In this document: positions 24,064 through 41,845 of the stretch, one piece after another
Layout of the letters: the number at the start of each line of letters is the position of its first letter
Numbering within the stretch: position 1 is the stretch's first letter
Assembly: GCF_022790535.1 (NCBI RefSeq)
Contig: NZ_LOHG01000027.1
Span: forward strand, 1 to 47,820
DNA from: Pseudomonas maioricensis
GTDB taxonomy: Bacteria; Pseudomonadota; Gammaproteobacteria; Pseudomonadales; Pseudomonadaceae
Direction of reading: 5' to 3'
DNA length: 47,820 nt
Translations under genes and position numbers: made by a program
Notes under the pieces: model-generated
The model's input: the letters and a program-made list of their open reading frames with translations, nothing else
Database searches by the model: none
Told to the model about the DNA's origin: nothing

Positions 24064-24750
24064 TTACTTAGCAGCTTTTTTACGAGGCGCAGGTGCTTGT
24101 GGTTTCAGTTCTTCTTGGCGACCACCAATTACTTCGCCTTTGAAGATCCAAACCTTTACACCGATCACACCATAAGTGGTGTGAGCTTCGTAGTTGGCAT
24201 AGTCGATGTCGGCACGCAGGGTGTGCAAAGGCACACGACCTTCGCGATACCATTCAGTACGTGCAATTTCAGCACCGCCGAGACGACCGCTCACTTGGAT
24301 TTTGATGCCTTTGGCACCAATGCGCATTGCGTTCTGTACAGCGCGCTTCATAGCGCGACGGAACATTACACGACGCTCCAGCTGCTGAGCTACGCTCTGC
24401 GCAACCAGCATACCGTCGAGCTCCGGCTTACGGATCTCTTCGATATTGATGTGCACAGGCACACCCATTTGCTTGGTCAGGTCCTGACGCAGTTTCTCAA
24501 CATCTTCACCTTTCTTCCCGATAACGATACCTGGACGAGCAGTGTGGATGGTGATACGTGCTGTCTGAGCCGGACGATGGATATCGATACGGCTTACGGA
24601 CGCGCTTTTTAGTTTGTCTTGGAGATACTCACGCACTTTCAGATCAGCGAACAAATAGTCCGCATAAGTCCGACCGTCTGCGTACCAGACGGAGGTGTGC
24701 TCCTTGACGATTCCCAGGCGAATGCCAATGGGATGTACTTTCTGACCCAT
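24064..24750 (-). CDS. rpsC: 30S ribosomal protein S3
   Basis: A 228-aa protein lining the mRNA entry channel with helicase function. The KH domain carries [16 protein letters not shown], and the C-terminus ends [11 protein letters not shown]. The start [20 protein letters not shown] at 24750 has GGAG upstream. The frame runs on to 24834, but that stretch overlaps rplV and does not match the family. Confidence 0.98.
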
Positions 24751-24763
24751 CTCTTCGACTCCG

Positions 24764-25096
24764 TTACTTGTCAGCAACCTTGACAGTGATATGGCAAGAC
24801 CGCTTGACGATGCGATCAGCACGGCCTTTGGCACGTGGCATGATGCGCTTCAGCGAACGCCCTTCGTTGACGAAAACAGTAGAGACCCGGAGGTCATCAA
24901 CGTCTGCGCCTTCGTTGTGCTCGGCGTTGGCTACAGCCGACTCCAGCACTTTCTTCAGGATCTCGGCAGCTTTCTTGTTGCTGAAAGCCAACAGGTTGAG
25001 CGCTTCGCCCACCTTCTTCCCGCGGATCTGGTCGGCGACCAAGCGGGTTTTCTGGGCGGAGATTCGAGCGCCCGACAACTTAGCGGCTACTTCCAT
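24764..25096 (-). CDS. rplV: 50S ribosomal protein L22
   Basis: A 110-aa protein whose long beta hairpin lines the nascent-chain tunnel. The hairpin tip region ([20 protein letters not shown]) is intact, with no deletion of the kind linked to macrolide resistance. It is 13 bp from each neighbour in the S10 segment. Confidence 0.98.
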
Positions 25097-25109
25097 CGTT
25101 CCTTACCCC

Positions 25110-25385
25110 TTAACGCTTGGCTTTCTTGTCTGCCACGTGCCCACGATAAGTGCGGGTACCGGCAAACTCGCCCAGTTTATGGCCGACCATGTCTTCGTTC
25201 ACGAGAACTGGGACATGTTGGCGACCGTTATGCACAGCAATGGTCAAACCGACCATTTGTGGCAGGATCATCGAACGACGCGACCAGGTTTTCACCGGTT
25301 TGCGATCGTTCTTTTCCGCCGCCACTTCGATCTTCTTCAGTAGGTGAAGATCAATAAAAGGACCTTTTTTCAGAGAACGTGGCAC
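25110..25385 (-). CDS. rpsS: 30S ribosomal protein S19
   Basis: A 91-aa protein of the 30S head bound to S13 (MPRSLKKGPFIDLHLLKKIE; VGHKLGEFAGTRTYRGHVAD). It is 16 bp after rplB. Confidence 0.98.
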   Translation of the reverse strand: MPRSLKKGPFIDLHLLKKIEVAAEKNDRKPVKTWSRRSMILPQMVGLTIAVHNGRQHVPVLVNEDMVGHKLGEFAGTRTYRGHVADKKAKR

Positions 25386-25401
25386 TGTCGTATCCCTCTA
25401 T

Positions 25402-26226
25402 TTACTTGCGACGACGGACGATCATTTTGTCGGTACGCTTATTACCACGAGTCTTCGCGCCCTTAGTCGGGAAGCCCCACGGCGATACCGGATGACGACC
25501 ACCAGAGGTACGACCTTCACCACCACCATGTGGGTGATCAACCGGGTTCATGGCAACACCACGAACGGTTGGGCGAACGCCACGCCAGCGCTTGGCACCA
25601 GCTTTACCCAAGGAACGCAGGCTGTGCTCGGAGTTCGAGACTTCGCCCAGCGTTGCACGGCACTCGGAAAGCACTTTACGCATTTCGCCCGAACGCAGAC
25701 GCAGGGTCACGTAGACACCTTCACGAGCGATCAGCTGAGCAGAAGCACCAGCGGAACGAGCGATCTGTGCACCTTTACCTGGCTTCAGTTCGATACCGTG
25801 AACGGTGCTACCAACTGGAATGTTACGCAGTTGAAGAGCGTTACCCGGCTTGATTGGAGCCAAAGCGCCTGCAATCAGCTGATCGCCAGCACTTACGCCT
25901 TTAGGGGCGATGATGTAGCGACGCTCGCCGTCTGCGTACAGCAGCAATGCGATGTGAGCAGTACGGTTTGGATCGTATTCGATACGCTCGACAGTGGCAG
26001 CGATGCCATCTTTGTCGTTGCGACGGAAGTCGACCAGACGATAATGCTGTTTATGACCACCACCGATATGACGGGTAGTAATACGGCCATTGTTGTTACG
26101 ACCACCAGACTTCGACTTTTTCTCGAGCAGCGGTGCGTGAGGAGCGCCTTTATGCAGCTCCTGGTTGACCACCTTGACCACAAAACGGCGGCCAGGGGAA
26201 GTCGGTTTGCATTTAACGATTGCCAT
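25402..26226 (-). CDS. rplB: 50S ribosomal protein L2
   Basis: A 274-aa primary 23S-binding protein close to the peptidyl-transferase centre and needed for subunit joining. The highly conserved loop [20 protein letters not shown] with the functional His residues is present, as is the basic tail [17 protein letters not shown]. It is 14 bp after rplW. Confidence 0.98.
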
Positions 26227-26240
26227 GATGCACCCCTTCC

Positions 26241-26540
26241 TTACTCAGCACTGCTGCTGAAATCGAGATCTTGGCCTGGCTGAAGGGAGATAACTGCCTT
26301 CTTCCAGTCATTACGCTTGCCCAGACCGCGAGCAGTGCGCTTGCTCTTACCCAGAACATTCAGGGTAGTAACACGCTCTACTTTCACGCTGAACAGGCTT
26401 TCGACGGCCTTCTTGATTTCCAGCTTGGTTGCGTCAGTAGCAACCTTGAAAACGAACTGACCTTTCTTGTCTGCAAGAACCGTAGCCTTTTCGGAAACGT
26501 GCGGGCCAAGCAGAACTTTAAATACGCGTTCCTGGTTCAT
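26241..26540 (-). CDS. rplW: 50S ribosomal protein L23
   Basis: A 99-aa tunnel-exit protein, the main docking site for trigger factor and SRP ([40 protein letters not shown]). Its ATG overlaps the rplD stop by 4 bases (ATGA), so translation is coupled. Confidence 0.98.
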
Positions 26541-27139
26541 CCCAGCAGCTCCTCGAATTTCTTCACGGCCGACACAGTGATCAACACTTTGTCGTATGCG
26601 ATCAGACTAACTGGATCGGAACCTTGAACATCACGTACATCTACGTGCGGCAGGTTGCGAGCAGCCAGGTACAGATTCTGGTCAACAGCATCAGATACGA
26701 TCAAGACATCAGTCAGGCCCATACCGGTCAGCTTGTTCAGCAGATCTTTGGTTTTCGGTGCTTCAACAGCGAAGTCCTGAACCACGACCAGACGATCAGT
26801 ACGAACCAGTTCAGCAAGGATGGAGCGCAGAGCTGCGCGATACATCTTCTTGTTGAGCTTCTGAGAGTGATCCTGTGGACGTGCTGCGAAAGTGGTACCA
26901 CCGCCACGCCAGATTGGGCTACGGATTGTACCGGCACGAGCACGGCCAGTACCCTTTTGACGCCAAGGGCGCTTACCGCCACCACGGACATCAGAACGGG
27001 TCTTTTGCTGCTTGGTACCCTGACGACCGCCAGCCATGTAGGCCACGACTGCCTGGTGAACCAGTGTCTCGTTGAACTCGCCGCCAAATGTCAGTTCGGA
27101 AACTTCGATTGCCTGAGCGTCATTTACATTTAATTGCAT
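26537..27139 (-). CDS. rplD: 50S ribosomal protein L4
   Basis: A 200-aa 23S-binding protein whose loop reaches the exit tunnel ([20 protein letters not shown], then [19 protein letters not shown]). In E. coli, L4 represses and attenuates the S10 operon through a long leader; the leader before rpsJ here is only about 56 nt. It is 12 bp after rplC. Confidence 0.98.
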
Positions 27140-27151
27140 GTCAGCTTCCCC

Positions 27152-27787
27152 TTAACCGCGAGCCTTGGCTGCTGGACGTACAACCAGGTTGCCGCCAGTA
27201 GCGCCAGGAACAGCGCCCTTGACCAACAACAGATTGCGTTCAGCGTCCACGCGCACTACTTCCAGGGACTGCACGGTCACGCGCTCAGCGCCCATATGAC
27301 CGGACATTTTTTTGCCCTTGAATACACGACCAGGAGTCTGGCACTGGCCGATAGAGCCTGGGACGCGGTGGGATACGGAGTTACCGTGGGTGTTATCTTG
27401 CCCGCGGAAATTCCAACGCTTGATCGTACCCTGGAAGCCTTTACCTTTGGACTGACCGGTTACATCAACCAGTTGACCAGCAGCGAAGATTTCAGCGTTG
27501 ATCAGGTCGCCTGCTTGGTATTCGCCTTCTTCAAGACGGAACTCCATCACGGCACGACCAGCGGCAACGTTCGCTTTAGCGAAGTGGCCAGCTTGAGCAG
27601 CTGTAACACGCGAAGCACGACGCTCGCCGACAGTGACTTGCACTGCACGATAGCCATCGGTTTCTTCAGTTTTGAACTGGGTGACGCGATTCGGCTCGAT
27701 CTCAATGACCGTAACCGGAATGGAGACACCTTCTTCGGTGAAAATACGGGTCATACCGCATTTACGACCGACTACACCAATAGTCAT
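27152..27787 (-). CDS. rplC: 50S ribosomal protein L3
   Basis: A 211-aa early-assembly protein whose extended loop reaches the peptidyl-transferase centre (QSKGKGFQGTIKRWNFRGQD, with the Gln that PrmB methylates in E. coli within GNSVSHRVPGSIGQC). The start MTIGVVGRKCGMTRI at 27787 has GAGG upstream; the open frame to 27820 is not part of the family. Confidence 0.98.
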   Translation of the reverse strand: MTIGVVGRKCGMTRIFTEEGVSIPVTVIEIEPNRVTQFKTEETDGYRAVQVTVGERRASRVTAAQAGHFAKANVAAGRAVMEFRLEEGEYQAGDLINAEIFAAGQLVDVTGQSKGKGFQGTIKRWNFRGQDNTHGNSVSHRVPGSIGQCQTPGRVFKGKKMSGHMGAERVTVQSLEVVRVDAERNLLLVKGAVPGATGGNLVVRPAAKARG

Positions 27788-27868
27788 GTTGTAAACCTCA
27801 TGAGTGTACGGGGCTTTCACCCGCTATGGCCGCCCATTTCAGAGCGTTACACGACTAAGACCCAAGTC

Positions 27869-28180
27869 TTAGCCGAGGCTGATCTGCACTTCCACACCGG
27901 CCGCAAGATCAAGCTTCATAAGCGCATCAACGGTTTTATCCGTTGGCTGAACGATGTCCAGAACGCGTTTATGAGTACGGATCTCGTACTGGTCGCGCGC
28001 GTCTTTGTTGACGTGCGGAGAAACCAGAACAGTGAACCGCTCTTTACGGGTCGGCAGTGGAATTGGACCACGCACCTGAGCACCAGTACGTTTCGCGGTT
28101 TCCACGATTTCCTGGGTGGATTGGTCGATCAGGCGATGGTCAAAAGCCTTCAACCTGATACGGATTTGCTGGTTTTGCAT
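27869..28180 (-). CDS. rpsJ: 30S ribosomal protein S10 / NusE
   Basis: A 103-aa 30S head protein that also acts as NusE, binding NusB in antitermination and NusG in transcription-translation coupling. It runs [20 protein letters not shown] to [14 protein letters not shown]. The start at 28180 has GGAG upstream; the frame to 28243 enters the promoter. It is the first gene of the S10 operon, 81 bp before rplC. Confidence 0.98.
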
Positions 28181-28242
28181 TGGATTCAGACTCCAGATTG
28201 CTGTTCCCACCGAGCGCAATACGCCCGTTAAAAGGAGGCGCA

Positions 28243-28271
28243 ATTCTATAGATGGGCTGACAGGGTGTCAA
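28243..28271 (-). promoter_or_regulatory. S10 operon promoter
   Basis: On the minus strand a consensus -35 TTGACA (28266-28271) and -10 TAGAAT (28243-28248; 5 of 6) are 17 bp apart. The start would be near 28236, leaving about 56 nt of leader before rpsJ. It lies directly after the tuf terminator. Confidence 0.75.
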
Positions 28272-28278
28272 CCCAATA

Positions 28279-28306
28279 AAAAAGCCCCCGCAAGCGGAGG
28301 CTTTTT
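28279..28306 (-). terminator. tuf terminator
   Basis: AAAAAGCC (28279-28286) and GGCTTTTT (28299-28306) enclose an inner CCGC/GCGG stem with one mismatch. Minus-strand RNA ends in a U run. It ends the str operon 13 nt after the tuf stop. Confidence 0.88.
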
Positions 28307-28319
28307 ATCAAATCATTGC

Positions 28320-29513
28320 TTACGCGATGATTTTGGCTACGACGCCAGCGCCGACGGTACGACCGCCTTCACGAATTGCGAAACGCAGACCATCTTCCAT
28401 TGCGATTGGCTTGATCAGGGTAACGGAAACTTTAACGTTATCACCTGGCATAACCATTTCGGTGCCTTCCGGCAGTTCGCAGCTACCAGTTACGTCGGTA
28501 GTACGGAAGTAGAACTGTGGACGGTAGCCCTTGAAGAAAGGAGTGTGACGACCACCCTCTTCTTTGCTCAGAACGTAGATTTCAGCTTCGAACTGAGTGT
28601 GCGGCTTAACGGTACCTGGCTTAACCAGAACCTGACCACGCTCAACGTCGTCACGCTTGGTGCCACGCAGCAGAACGCCACAGTTCTCACCAGCACGACC
28701 TTCGTCCAGCAGCTTGCGGAACATCTCAACGCCAGTGCAAGTAGTTTTAGTGGTGTCACGCAGACCCACGATCTCTACTTCTTCCTGGATCTTGATGATG
28801 CCACGCTCAACACGGCCAGTTACAACAGTACCGCGACCAGAGATCGAGAATACGTCTTCGATAGGCATCAGGAACGGCTTGTCGATAGCACGAACTGGTT
28901 CTGGGATGTAGCTGTCCAGAGTCTCAACCAGTTTCTTAACGGCAGTGGTGCCCATTTCGTTGTCGTCTTGGCCGTTCAGAGCCATCAGAGCAGAACCGAT
29001 GATGATCGGAGTGTCATCACCTGGGAACTCGTAAGTGCTCAGCAGATCACGAACTTCCATTTCAACCAGTTCCAGCAGCTCTGCGTCGTCAACCATGTCA
29101 GCCTTGTTCAGGAAGACAACGATGTACGGAACGCCTACCTGACGGGACAGCAGGATGTGCTCACGAGTCTGAGGCATCGGGCCGTCAGCAGCGGAACAAA
29201 CCAGGATAGCGCCGTCCATCTGAGCAGCACCGGTGATCATGTTTTTTACGTAGTCGGCGTGACCTGGGCAGTCAACGTGCGCGTAGTGGCGAACGGCCGA
29301 ATCGTATTCAACGTGAGCGGTGTTGATGGTGATACCGCGAGCTTTTTCTTCTGGTGCGCTATCGATTTTATCGAAGTCGACTTTGGCCGAACCGAAAACT
29401 TCGGAGCAGACGCGAGTCAGAGCAGCAGTCAGAGTGGTTTTACCGTGGTCAACGTGACCGATAGTGCCAACGTTGACGTGCGGTTTGTTACGTTCAAATT
29501 TTTCTTTAGCCAC
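28320..29513 (-). CDS. tuf: Elongation factor Tu
   Basis: A 397-aa GTPase that carries aminoacyl-tRNA to the ribosome. G1 GHVDHGKTTLTAAL, G3 DCPGHADYVKNM and G4 NKADMVDD are present, as is the switch-I segment ARGITINTAHVEY. It ends GRTVGAGVVAKIIA. It is last in the str operon, 32 bp after fusA. A second tuf copy, expected between tRNA-Thr and tRNA-Trp in P. aeruginosa and E. coli, is absent from this window. Confidence 0.99.
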   Translation of the reverse strand: MAKEKFERNKPHVNVGTIGHVDHGKTTLTAALTRVCSEVFGSAKVDFDKIDSAPEEKARGITINTAHVEYDSAVRHYAHVDCPGHADYVKNMITGAAQMDGAILVCSAADGPMPQTREHILLSRQVGVPYIVVFLNKADMVDDAELLELVEMEVRDLLSTYEFPGDDTPIIIGSALMALNGQDDNEMGTTAVKKLVETLDSYIPEPVRAIDKPFLMPIEDVFSISGRGTVVTGRVERGIIKIQEEVEIVGLRDTTKTTCTGVEMFRKLLDEGRAGENCGVLLRGTKRDDVERGQVLVKPGTVKPHTQFEAEIYVLSKEEGGRHTPFFKGYRPQFYFRTTDVTGSCELPEGTEMVMPGDNVKVSVTLIKPIAMEDGLRFAIREGGRTVGAGVVAKIIA

Positions 29514-29545
29514 GACAGTGAACTCCTAGCCTAAAGGGGCTGAAA

Positions 29546-31648
29546 TCAGCCTTGTTTTTTAACGATAGCTTCGACGACATTCGACGGAGCTTCGGAGTAT
29601 TTGGAGAATTCCATGGAGTAGCTCGCGCGACCCTGAGACATGGAGCGAACGTCGGTCGCATAACCGAACATCTCACCCAACGGTACTTCGGCGCGAATCA
29701 CTTTGCCAGAAACCGTATCTTCCATACCCTGGATCAGACCACGACGACGGTTCAGGTCACCCATCACGTCACCCATGTAGTCCTCAGGTGTAACAACTTC
29801 AACCTTCATGATCGGCTCAAGAACAACACCACCACCTTTGGTAGCGAGTTGCTTGGTCGCCATGGAGGCTGCCACCTTAAACGCCATCTCGTTGGAGTCG
29901 ACGTCGTGGTAAGAACCATCGAAAACGGTAGCCTTCAGGCCGATCAGCGGATAGCCGGCAACAACACCGTTCTTCATCTGCTCTTCGATACCCTTCTGGA
30001 TAGCCGGGATGTATTCCTTAGGAACAACACCACCAACCACTTCGTTCACGAACTGCAGACCTTCCTGACCTTCGTCAGCAGGAGCAAAACGAATCCAGCA
30101 ATGGCCGAACTGACCACGACCGCCGGATTGACGAACGAACTTGCCTTCGATCTCACAAGCCTTCGTGATTTTCTCACGATAGGAAACCTGTGGCTTGCCG
30201 ATGTTGGCTTCGACGTTGAACTCACGGCGCATCCGGTCAACCAGGATGTCCAGGTGCAATTCGCCCATGCCAGAGATGATCGTTTGACCAGTCTCTTCAT
30301 CAGTCTTAACGCGGAAAGAAGGGTCTTCCTGAGCAAGTTTGCCCAGAGCGATACCCATTTTTTCCTGGTCATCCTTGGTTTTAGGCTCAACGGCAACCGA
30401 AATAACCGGCTCCGGGAAGTCCATGCGAACCAGGATGATTGGCTTGTCAGCCGAGCAGAGGGTGTCACCAGTAGTGACGTCCTTCATGCCGATCAGAGCC
30501 GCGATGTCACCAGCGCGAACTTCTTTGATCTCTTCACGGGTGTTCGCATGCATTTGCACCATACGACCAACGCGCTCTTTCTTGCCTTTTACCGAGTTGA
30601 TCACGCCGTCGCCGGAGCTCAACACACCCGAGTAAACGCGAGCAAAGGTCAAAGTACCCACGAATGGGTCGGTAGCGATCTTGAACGCCAGAGCCGAGAA
30701 TGGCTCGTTGTCGTCTGCATGACGCTCCATTTCGACAGTCTCGTCATCCGGATCGGAACCCTTGATGGCAGGAATGTCCACAGGCGCAGGCAGGTACTTG
30801 ATCACAGCATCGAGAACCAGGGGAACACCCTTGTTCTTGAAGGAAGAACCGCAAACAGCGAGAACGATTTCACCAGCGATAGTACGCTGACGCAGAGCGC
30901 CTTCGATTTCCTCGTTGGTGAGCTCTTCACCCTCGAGATACTTGTTCATCAGCTCTTCACTGGCTTCAGCAGCAGCTTCAACCATGTTGCTACGCCACTC
31001 ATCAGCCAACTCTTGCAGCTCAGCAGGAATAGCTTCGCGACGAGGGGCCATGCCCTTGTCGGCGTCATCCCAGTAAACCGCTTCCATGGTCATCAGATCG
31101 ATCTGACCCTGGAAGTTGTCTTCAGAGCCGATAGCCAACTGGATTGGCACCGGAGTGTGACCCAGGCGCTGCTTGATCTGACCGATCACGCGCAGGAAGT
31201 TTGCACCAGCACGGTCCATCTTGTTTACGTAAACAAGACGCGGAACACCGTACTTGTTGGCTTGACGCCATACGGTTTCGGACTGAGGCTCAACACCCGA
31301 AGTGCCACAGAACACAACGACCGCGCCATCGAGTACGCGCAAAGAGCGCTCCACTTCAATGGTGAAGTCAACGTGACCCGGAGTATCGATGATATTGAAG
31401 CGGTGCTTCTCGAACTGCTTAACGGAGCCAGCCCAGAATGCAGTCGTAGCAGCGGAAGTAATGGTAATACCCCGCTCCTGCTCTTGCACCATCCAGTCCA
31501 TGGTCGCGGCGCCATCATGCACCTCGCCCATTTTGTGGTTTACGCCAGTGTAAAAAAGGACGCGCTCAGTGGTAGTGGTTTTACCAGCATCCACGTGAGC
31601 AACGATACCGATGTTACGGTAGCGGTTAATCGGAGTAGTACGAGCCAT
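29546..31648 (-). CDS. fusA: Elongation factor G
   Basis: A 700-aa translocation GTPase. G1 is AHVDAGKTTTTERVL, switch I is EQERGITITSAATT, G3 is DTPGHVDF and G4 is NKMDRAGA; domains II-V follow. Slightly shorter than the P. aeruginosa FusA1 as I recall it. It is 30 bp after rpsG in the str operon. Confidence 0.98.
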   Translation of the reverse strand: MARTTPINRYRNIGIVAHVDAGKTTTTERVLFYTGVNHKMGEVHDGAATMDWMVQEQERGITITSAATTAFWAGSVKQFEKHRFNIIDTPGHVDFTIEVERSLRVLDGAVVVFCGTSGVEPQSETVWRQANKYGVPRLVYVNKMDRAGANFLRVIGQIKQRLGHTPVPIQLAIGSEDNFQGQIDLMTMEAVYWDDADKGMAPRREAIPAELQELADEWRSNMVEAAAEASEELMNKYLEGEELTNEEIEGALRQRTIAGEIVLAVCGSSFKNKGVPLVLDAVIKYLPAPVDIPAIKGSDPDDETVEMERHADDNEPFSALAFKIATDPFVGTLTFARVYSGVLSSGDGVINSVKGKKERVGRMVQMHANTREEIKEVRAGDIAALIGMKDVTTGDTLCSADKPIILVRMDFPEPVISVAVEPKTKDDQEKMGIALGKLAQEDPSFRVKTDEETGQTIISGMGELHLDILVDRMRREFNVEANIGKPQVSYREKITKACEIEGKFVRQSGGRGQFGHCWIRFAPADEGQEGLQFVNEVVGGVVPKEYIPAIQKGIEEQMKNGVVAGYPLIGLKATVFDGSYHDVDSNEMAFKVAASMATKQLATKGGGVVLEPIMKVEVVTPEDYMGDVMGDLNRRRGLIQGMEDTVSGKVIRAEVPLGEMFGYATDVRSMSQGRASYSMEFSKYSEAPSNVVEAIVKKQG

Positions 31649-31678
31649 AAAGCCCTCGCAAAATTAGTGACGCTGAAA

Positions 31679-32149
31679 TTAGAAGCGGTAGTGCGAGAAA
31701 GCTTTGTTAGCTTCAGCCATACGGTGCACGTCTTCACGCTTCTTAACTGCAGCACCTTTACCTTCGGCGGCGTCCAACAGTTCGCCAGCCAAACGCAGAG
31801 CCATAGACTTCTCACCGCGCTTGCGCGCGAAGTCTACCAGCCAGCGCATTGCCAACGCATTACGACGGGACGGACGAACTTCGACCGGAACCTGGTAAGT
31901 AGCACCGCCTACACGGCGCGACTTCACTTCGACCAGCGGAGCGATGGCGTCGAGAGCTTTCTCGAAGATTTCCAGGGGATCGCTGTTCTTGCGTTCTTTA
32001 ACCTTTTCCAGCGCGCCATAAACGATACGCTCGGCAACGGCTTTTTTACCGCTTTCCATCACGTGGTTCATGAACTTGGCCAGAATTTGGCTTCCGTATT
32101 TTGGATCGTCAAGCACTTCGCGCTTGGCTGCTACGCGTCTTCTTGGCAT
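31679..32149 (-). CDS. rpsG: 30S ribosomal protein S7
   Basis: A 156-aa protein that nucleates the 30S head and lies at the E site ([40 protein letters not shown]). In E. coli, S7 represses the str operon between rpsL and rpsG; the 122-bp gap here is long enough for such a site, but I could not identify one. Confidence 0.98.
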
Positions 32150-32271
32150 GGATAAGCCCTCAAACGGTCTTCAGGTTAGCTCGGGACCATCACCCATCAA
32201 GGGCGCGCCCGACCTTACTCTTATCGACTCAGAAAAATAGAAATCTGCAATTTGTCACAGGAAGCCAAATA

Positions 32272-32643
32272 CTACTTAGGCTTCTTGGTACCGTATTTCG
32301 AACGACCCTGGTTACGACCTTTAACGCCGGAAGTATCCAGAGAACCACGAACGGTGTGATAACGAACACCTGGCAAGTCTTTTACACGACCGCCACGGAT
32401 CAGTACCACGCTGTGCTCTTGCAGGTTGTGACCTTCACCACCGATGTACGAGGAAACCTCGAAACCGTTGGTCAGGCGCACACGGCATACTTTACGCAGT
32501 GCCGAGTTAGGTTTTTTCGGCGTGGTGGTATACACACGAGTGCATACGCCACGACGTTGCGGGCAGTTCTGCAGCGCAGGCACGTCGGATTTCTCGACGA
32601 TACGCTTACGCGGCTGACGTACCAGCTGGTTGATAGTTGCCAT
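32272..32643 (-). CDS. rpsL: 30S ribosomal protein S12
   Basis: A 123-aa decoding-centre protein. Lys43 (TPKKPNSALRK) and Lys88 (GGRVKDLPGVRYH), the positions where streptomycin resistance arises, are wild type, so the gene predicts streptomycin sensitivity at this locus. It is first in the str operon, with its own promoter and a leader of about 85 nt. Confidence 0.98.
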   Translation of the reverse strand: MATINQLVRQPRKRIVEKSDVPALQNCPQRRGVCTRVYTTTPKKPNSALRKVCRVRLTNGFEVSSYIGGEGHNLQEHSVVLIRGGRVKDLPGVRYHTVRGSLDTSGVKGRNQGRSKYGTKKPK

Positions 32644-32697
32644 CTACTAGCTCCACTGTTGTCTTGCGACGCTATTGTCTTGCAAGAAAAGCAAAAT

Positions 32698-32717
32698 GGC
32701 AGGACGCGAGTCCCGCC
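32698..32717 (-). promoter_or_regulatory. Hairpin in the rpsL leader
   Basis: In the minus-strand RNA GGCGGGAC (32717-32710) pairs with GUCCUGCC (32705-32698) around UCGC, 8 bp with one G-U. It lies about 10 nt after the predicted start and could stabilise the 5' end. Confidence 0.4.
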
Positions 32718-32734
32718 AAATTTAGGGGTACAAG

Positions 32735-32763
32735 AGTCTAAAGAGGATCTTGCCCCCAGTCAA
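32735..32763 (-). promoter_or_regulatory. str operon promoter
   Basis: On the minus strand -35 TTGACT (32758-32763) and -10 TAGACT (32735-32740) are 17 bp apart. The start is predicted near 32728, giving a leader of about 85 nt before rpsL. Confidence 0.6.
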
Positions 32764-32781
32764 GACAAAGCCCCGAGCTCC

Positions 32782-32824
32782 TTTCTCACCGAACAACAGG
32801 ATTTACCTGTCGTTCGGTGAGAAA
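32782..32824 (-). terminator. Hairpin after rpoC
   Basis: TTTCTCACCGAAC (32782-32794) and GTTCGGTGAGAAA (32812-32824) form a perfect 13-bp stem, topped by ACAGG/CCTGT with a 5-nt loop. It starts 20 nt after the rpoC stop. The RNA beyond it reads GGAGCUCGGGG with no U run, so it may be a processing or stability element rather than a strong terminator. Confidence 0.6.
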
Positions 32825-32844
32825 AGAGACCGAGGCCTTACTCT

Positions 32845-37044
<4,200 letters not shown>

Positions 37045-37107
37045 GGCCTTTCCTCCTGGCGGAGCAGAGGGCGGTCATAAAGACCCACCCTCGATTCGCG
37101 TCACGTG

Positions 37108-41181
<4,074 letters not shown>

Positions 41182-41326
41182 CAGCGTTCCCCAGCTTGGT
41201 CACCTGCTTGTTTGGCTCCTCCCGACGGGAACAGCCAGAAAATCGTGCAAACCCCTTGGTTTGCGCCACCATCACCGGTGGTTTTTACGCGCTATGGATA
41301 CCGGCCGAGCCAGTCATCTATAACGG

Positions 41327-41355
41327 AAAAAGGCCGGTGGCAAGAGCCACCAGCC
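41327..41355 (-). terminator. rplL-rpoB attenuator
   Basis: In the minus-strand RNA GGCUGGUGGC (41355-41346), loop UCUU, GCCACCGGCC (41341-41332) forms a 10-bp stem with one G-U pair, followed by five U. This is a strong intrinsic terminator placed between rplL and rpoB. In E. coli a partial terminator at this position lowers RNA polymerase output relative to L7/L12; the same role is likely. Confidence 0.85.
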
Positions 41356-41401
41356 ATCAGCCTTTCGCTTAACGCTTGGGCTGGACACTCAAAGTCGATA
41401 C

Positions 41402-41767
41402 TTATTTCAGCTCGACTTTAGCGCCTGCTTCTTCCAGCGCAGCTTTGGCTTTGTCAGCAGCGTCTTTCGCAACTGCTTCCAGAACCAGTGCTGGGGCGCC
41501 GTCAACTACAGCCTTGGCTTCTTTCAAGCCCAGACCAGTCAGTTCACGTACAGCCTTGATCACGTTAACTTTCTTCTCGCCAGCTTCCAGCAGCATGACG
41601 TTGAATTCAGTTTGCTCTTCAACAACAGCGGCAGCAGCAGCTGGACCAGCCGAAGCAGCTGCAGCAGTTACGCCGAACTTTTCTTCGAAGGCTTTGATCA
41701 GCTCAACAACCTGCAGAACGGACATTTCGCCAACTGCGTTGAGGATATCGTCTTGAGAGATAGACAT
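41402..41767 (-). CDS. rplL: 50S ribosomal protein L7/L12
   Basis: A 121-aa stalk protein present in several copies, recruiting translation GTPases. N-terminal dimerisation domain residues 1 to about 33 (ILNAVGEMSVLQVVELIKAF), Ala-rich hinge (AAAASAGPAAAAAVVEEQ), and the factor-binding C-terminal domain (VIKAVRELTGLGLKEAKAVV). It is 78 bp after rplJ. Confidence 0.98.
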   Translation of the reverse strand: MSISQDDILNAVGEMSVLQVVELIKAFEEKFGVTAAAASAGPAAAAAVVEEQTEFNVMLLEAGEKKVNVIKAVRELTGLGLKEAKAVVDGAPALVLEAVAKDAADKAKAALEEAGAKVELK

Positions 41768-41845
41768 GAATCTAATTCCTGAATTGGGGGACGGCCTACG
41801 CGACCATCGAAATAAACAAAAATACGCGAAAGGAGGTACGGAGCC

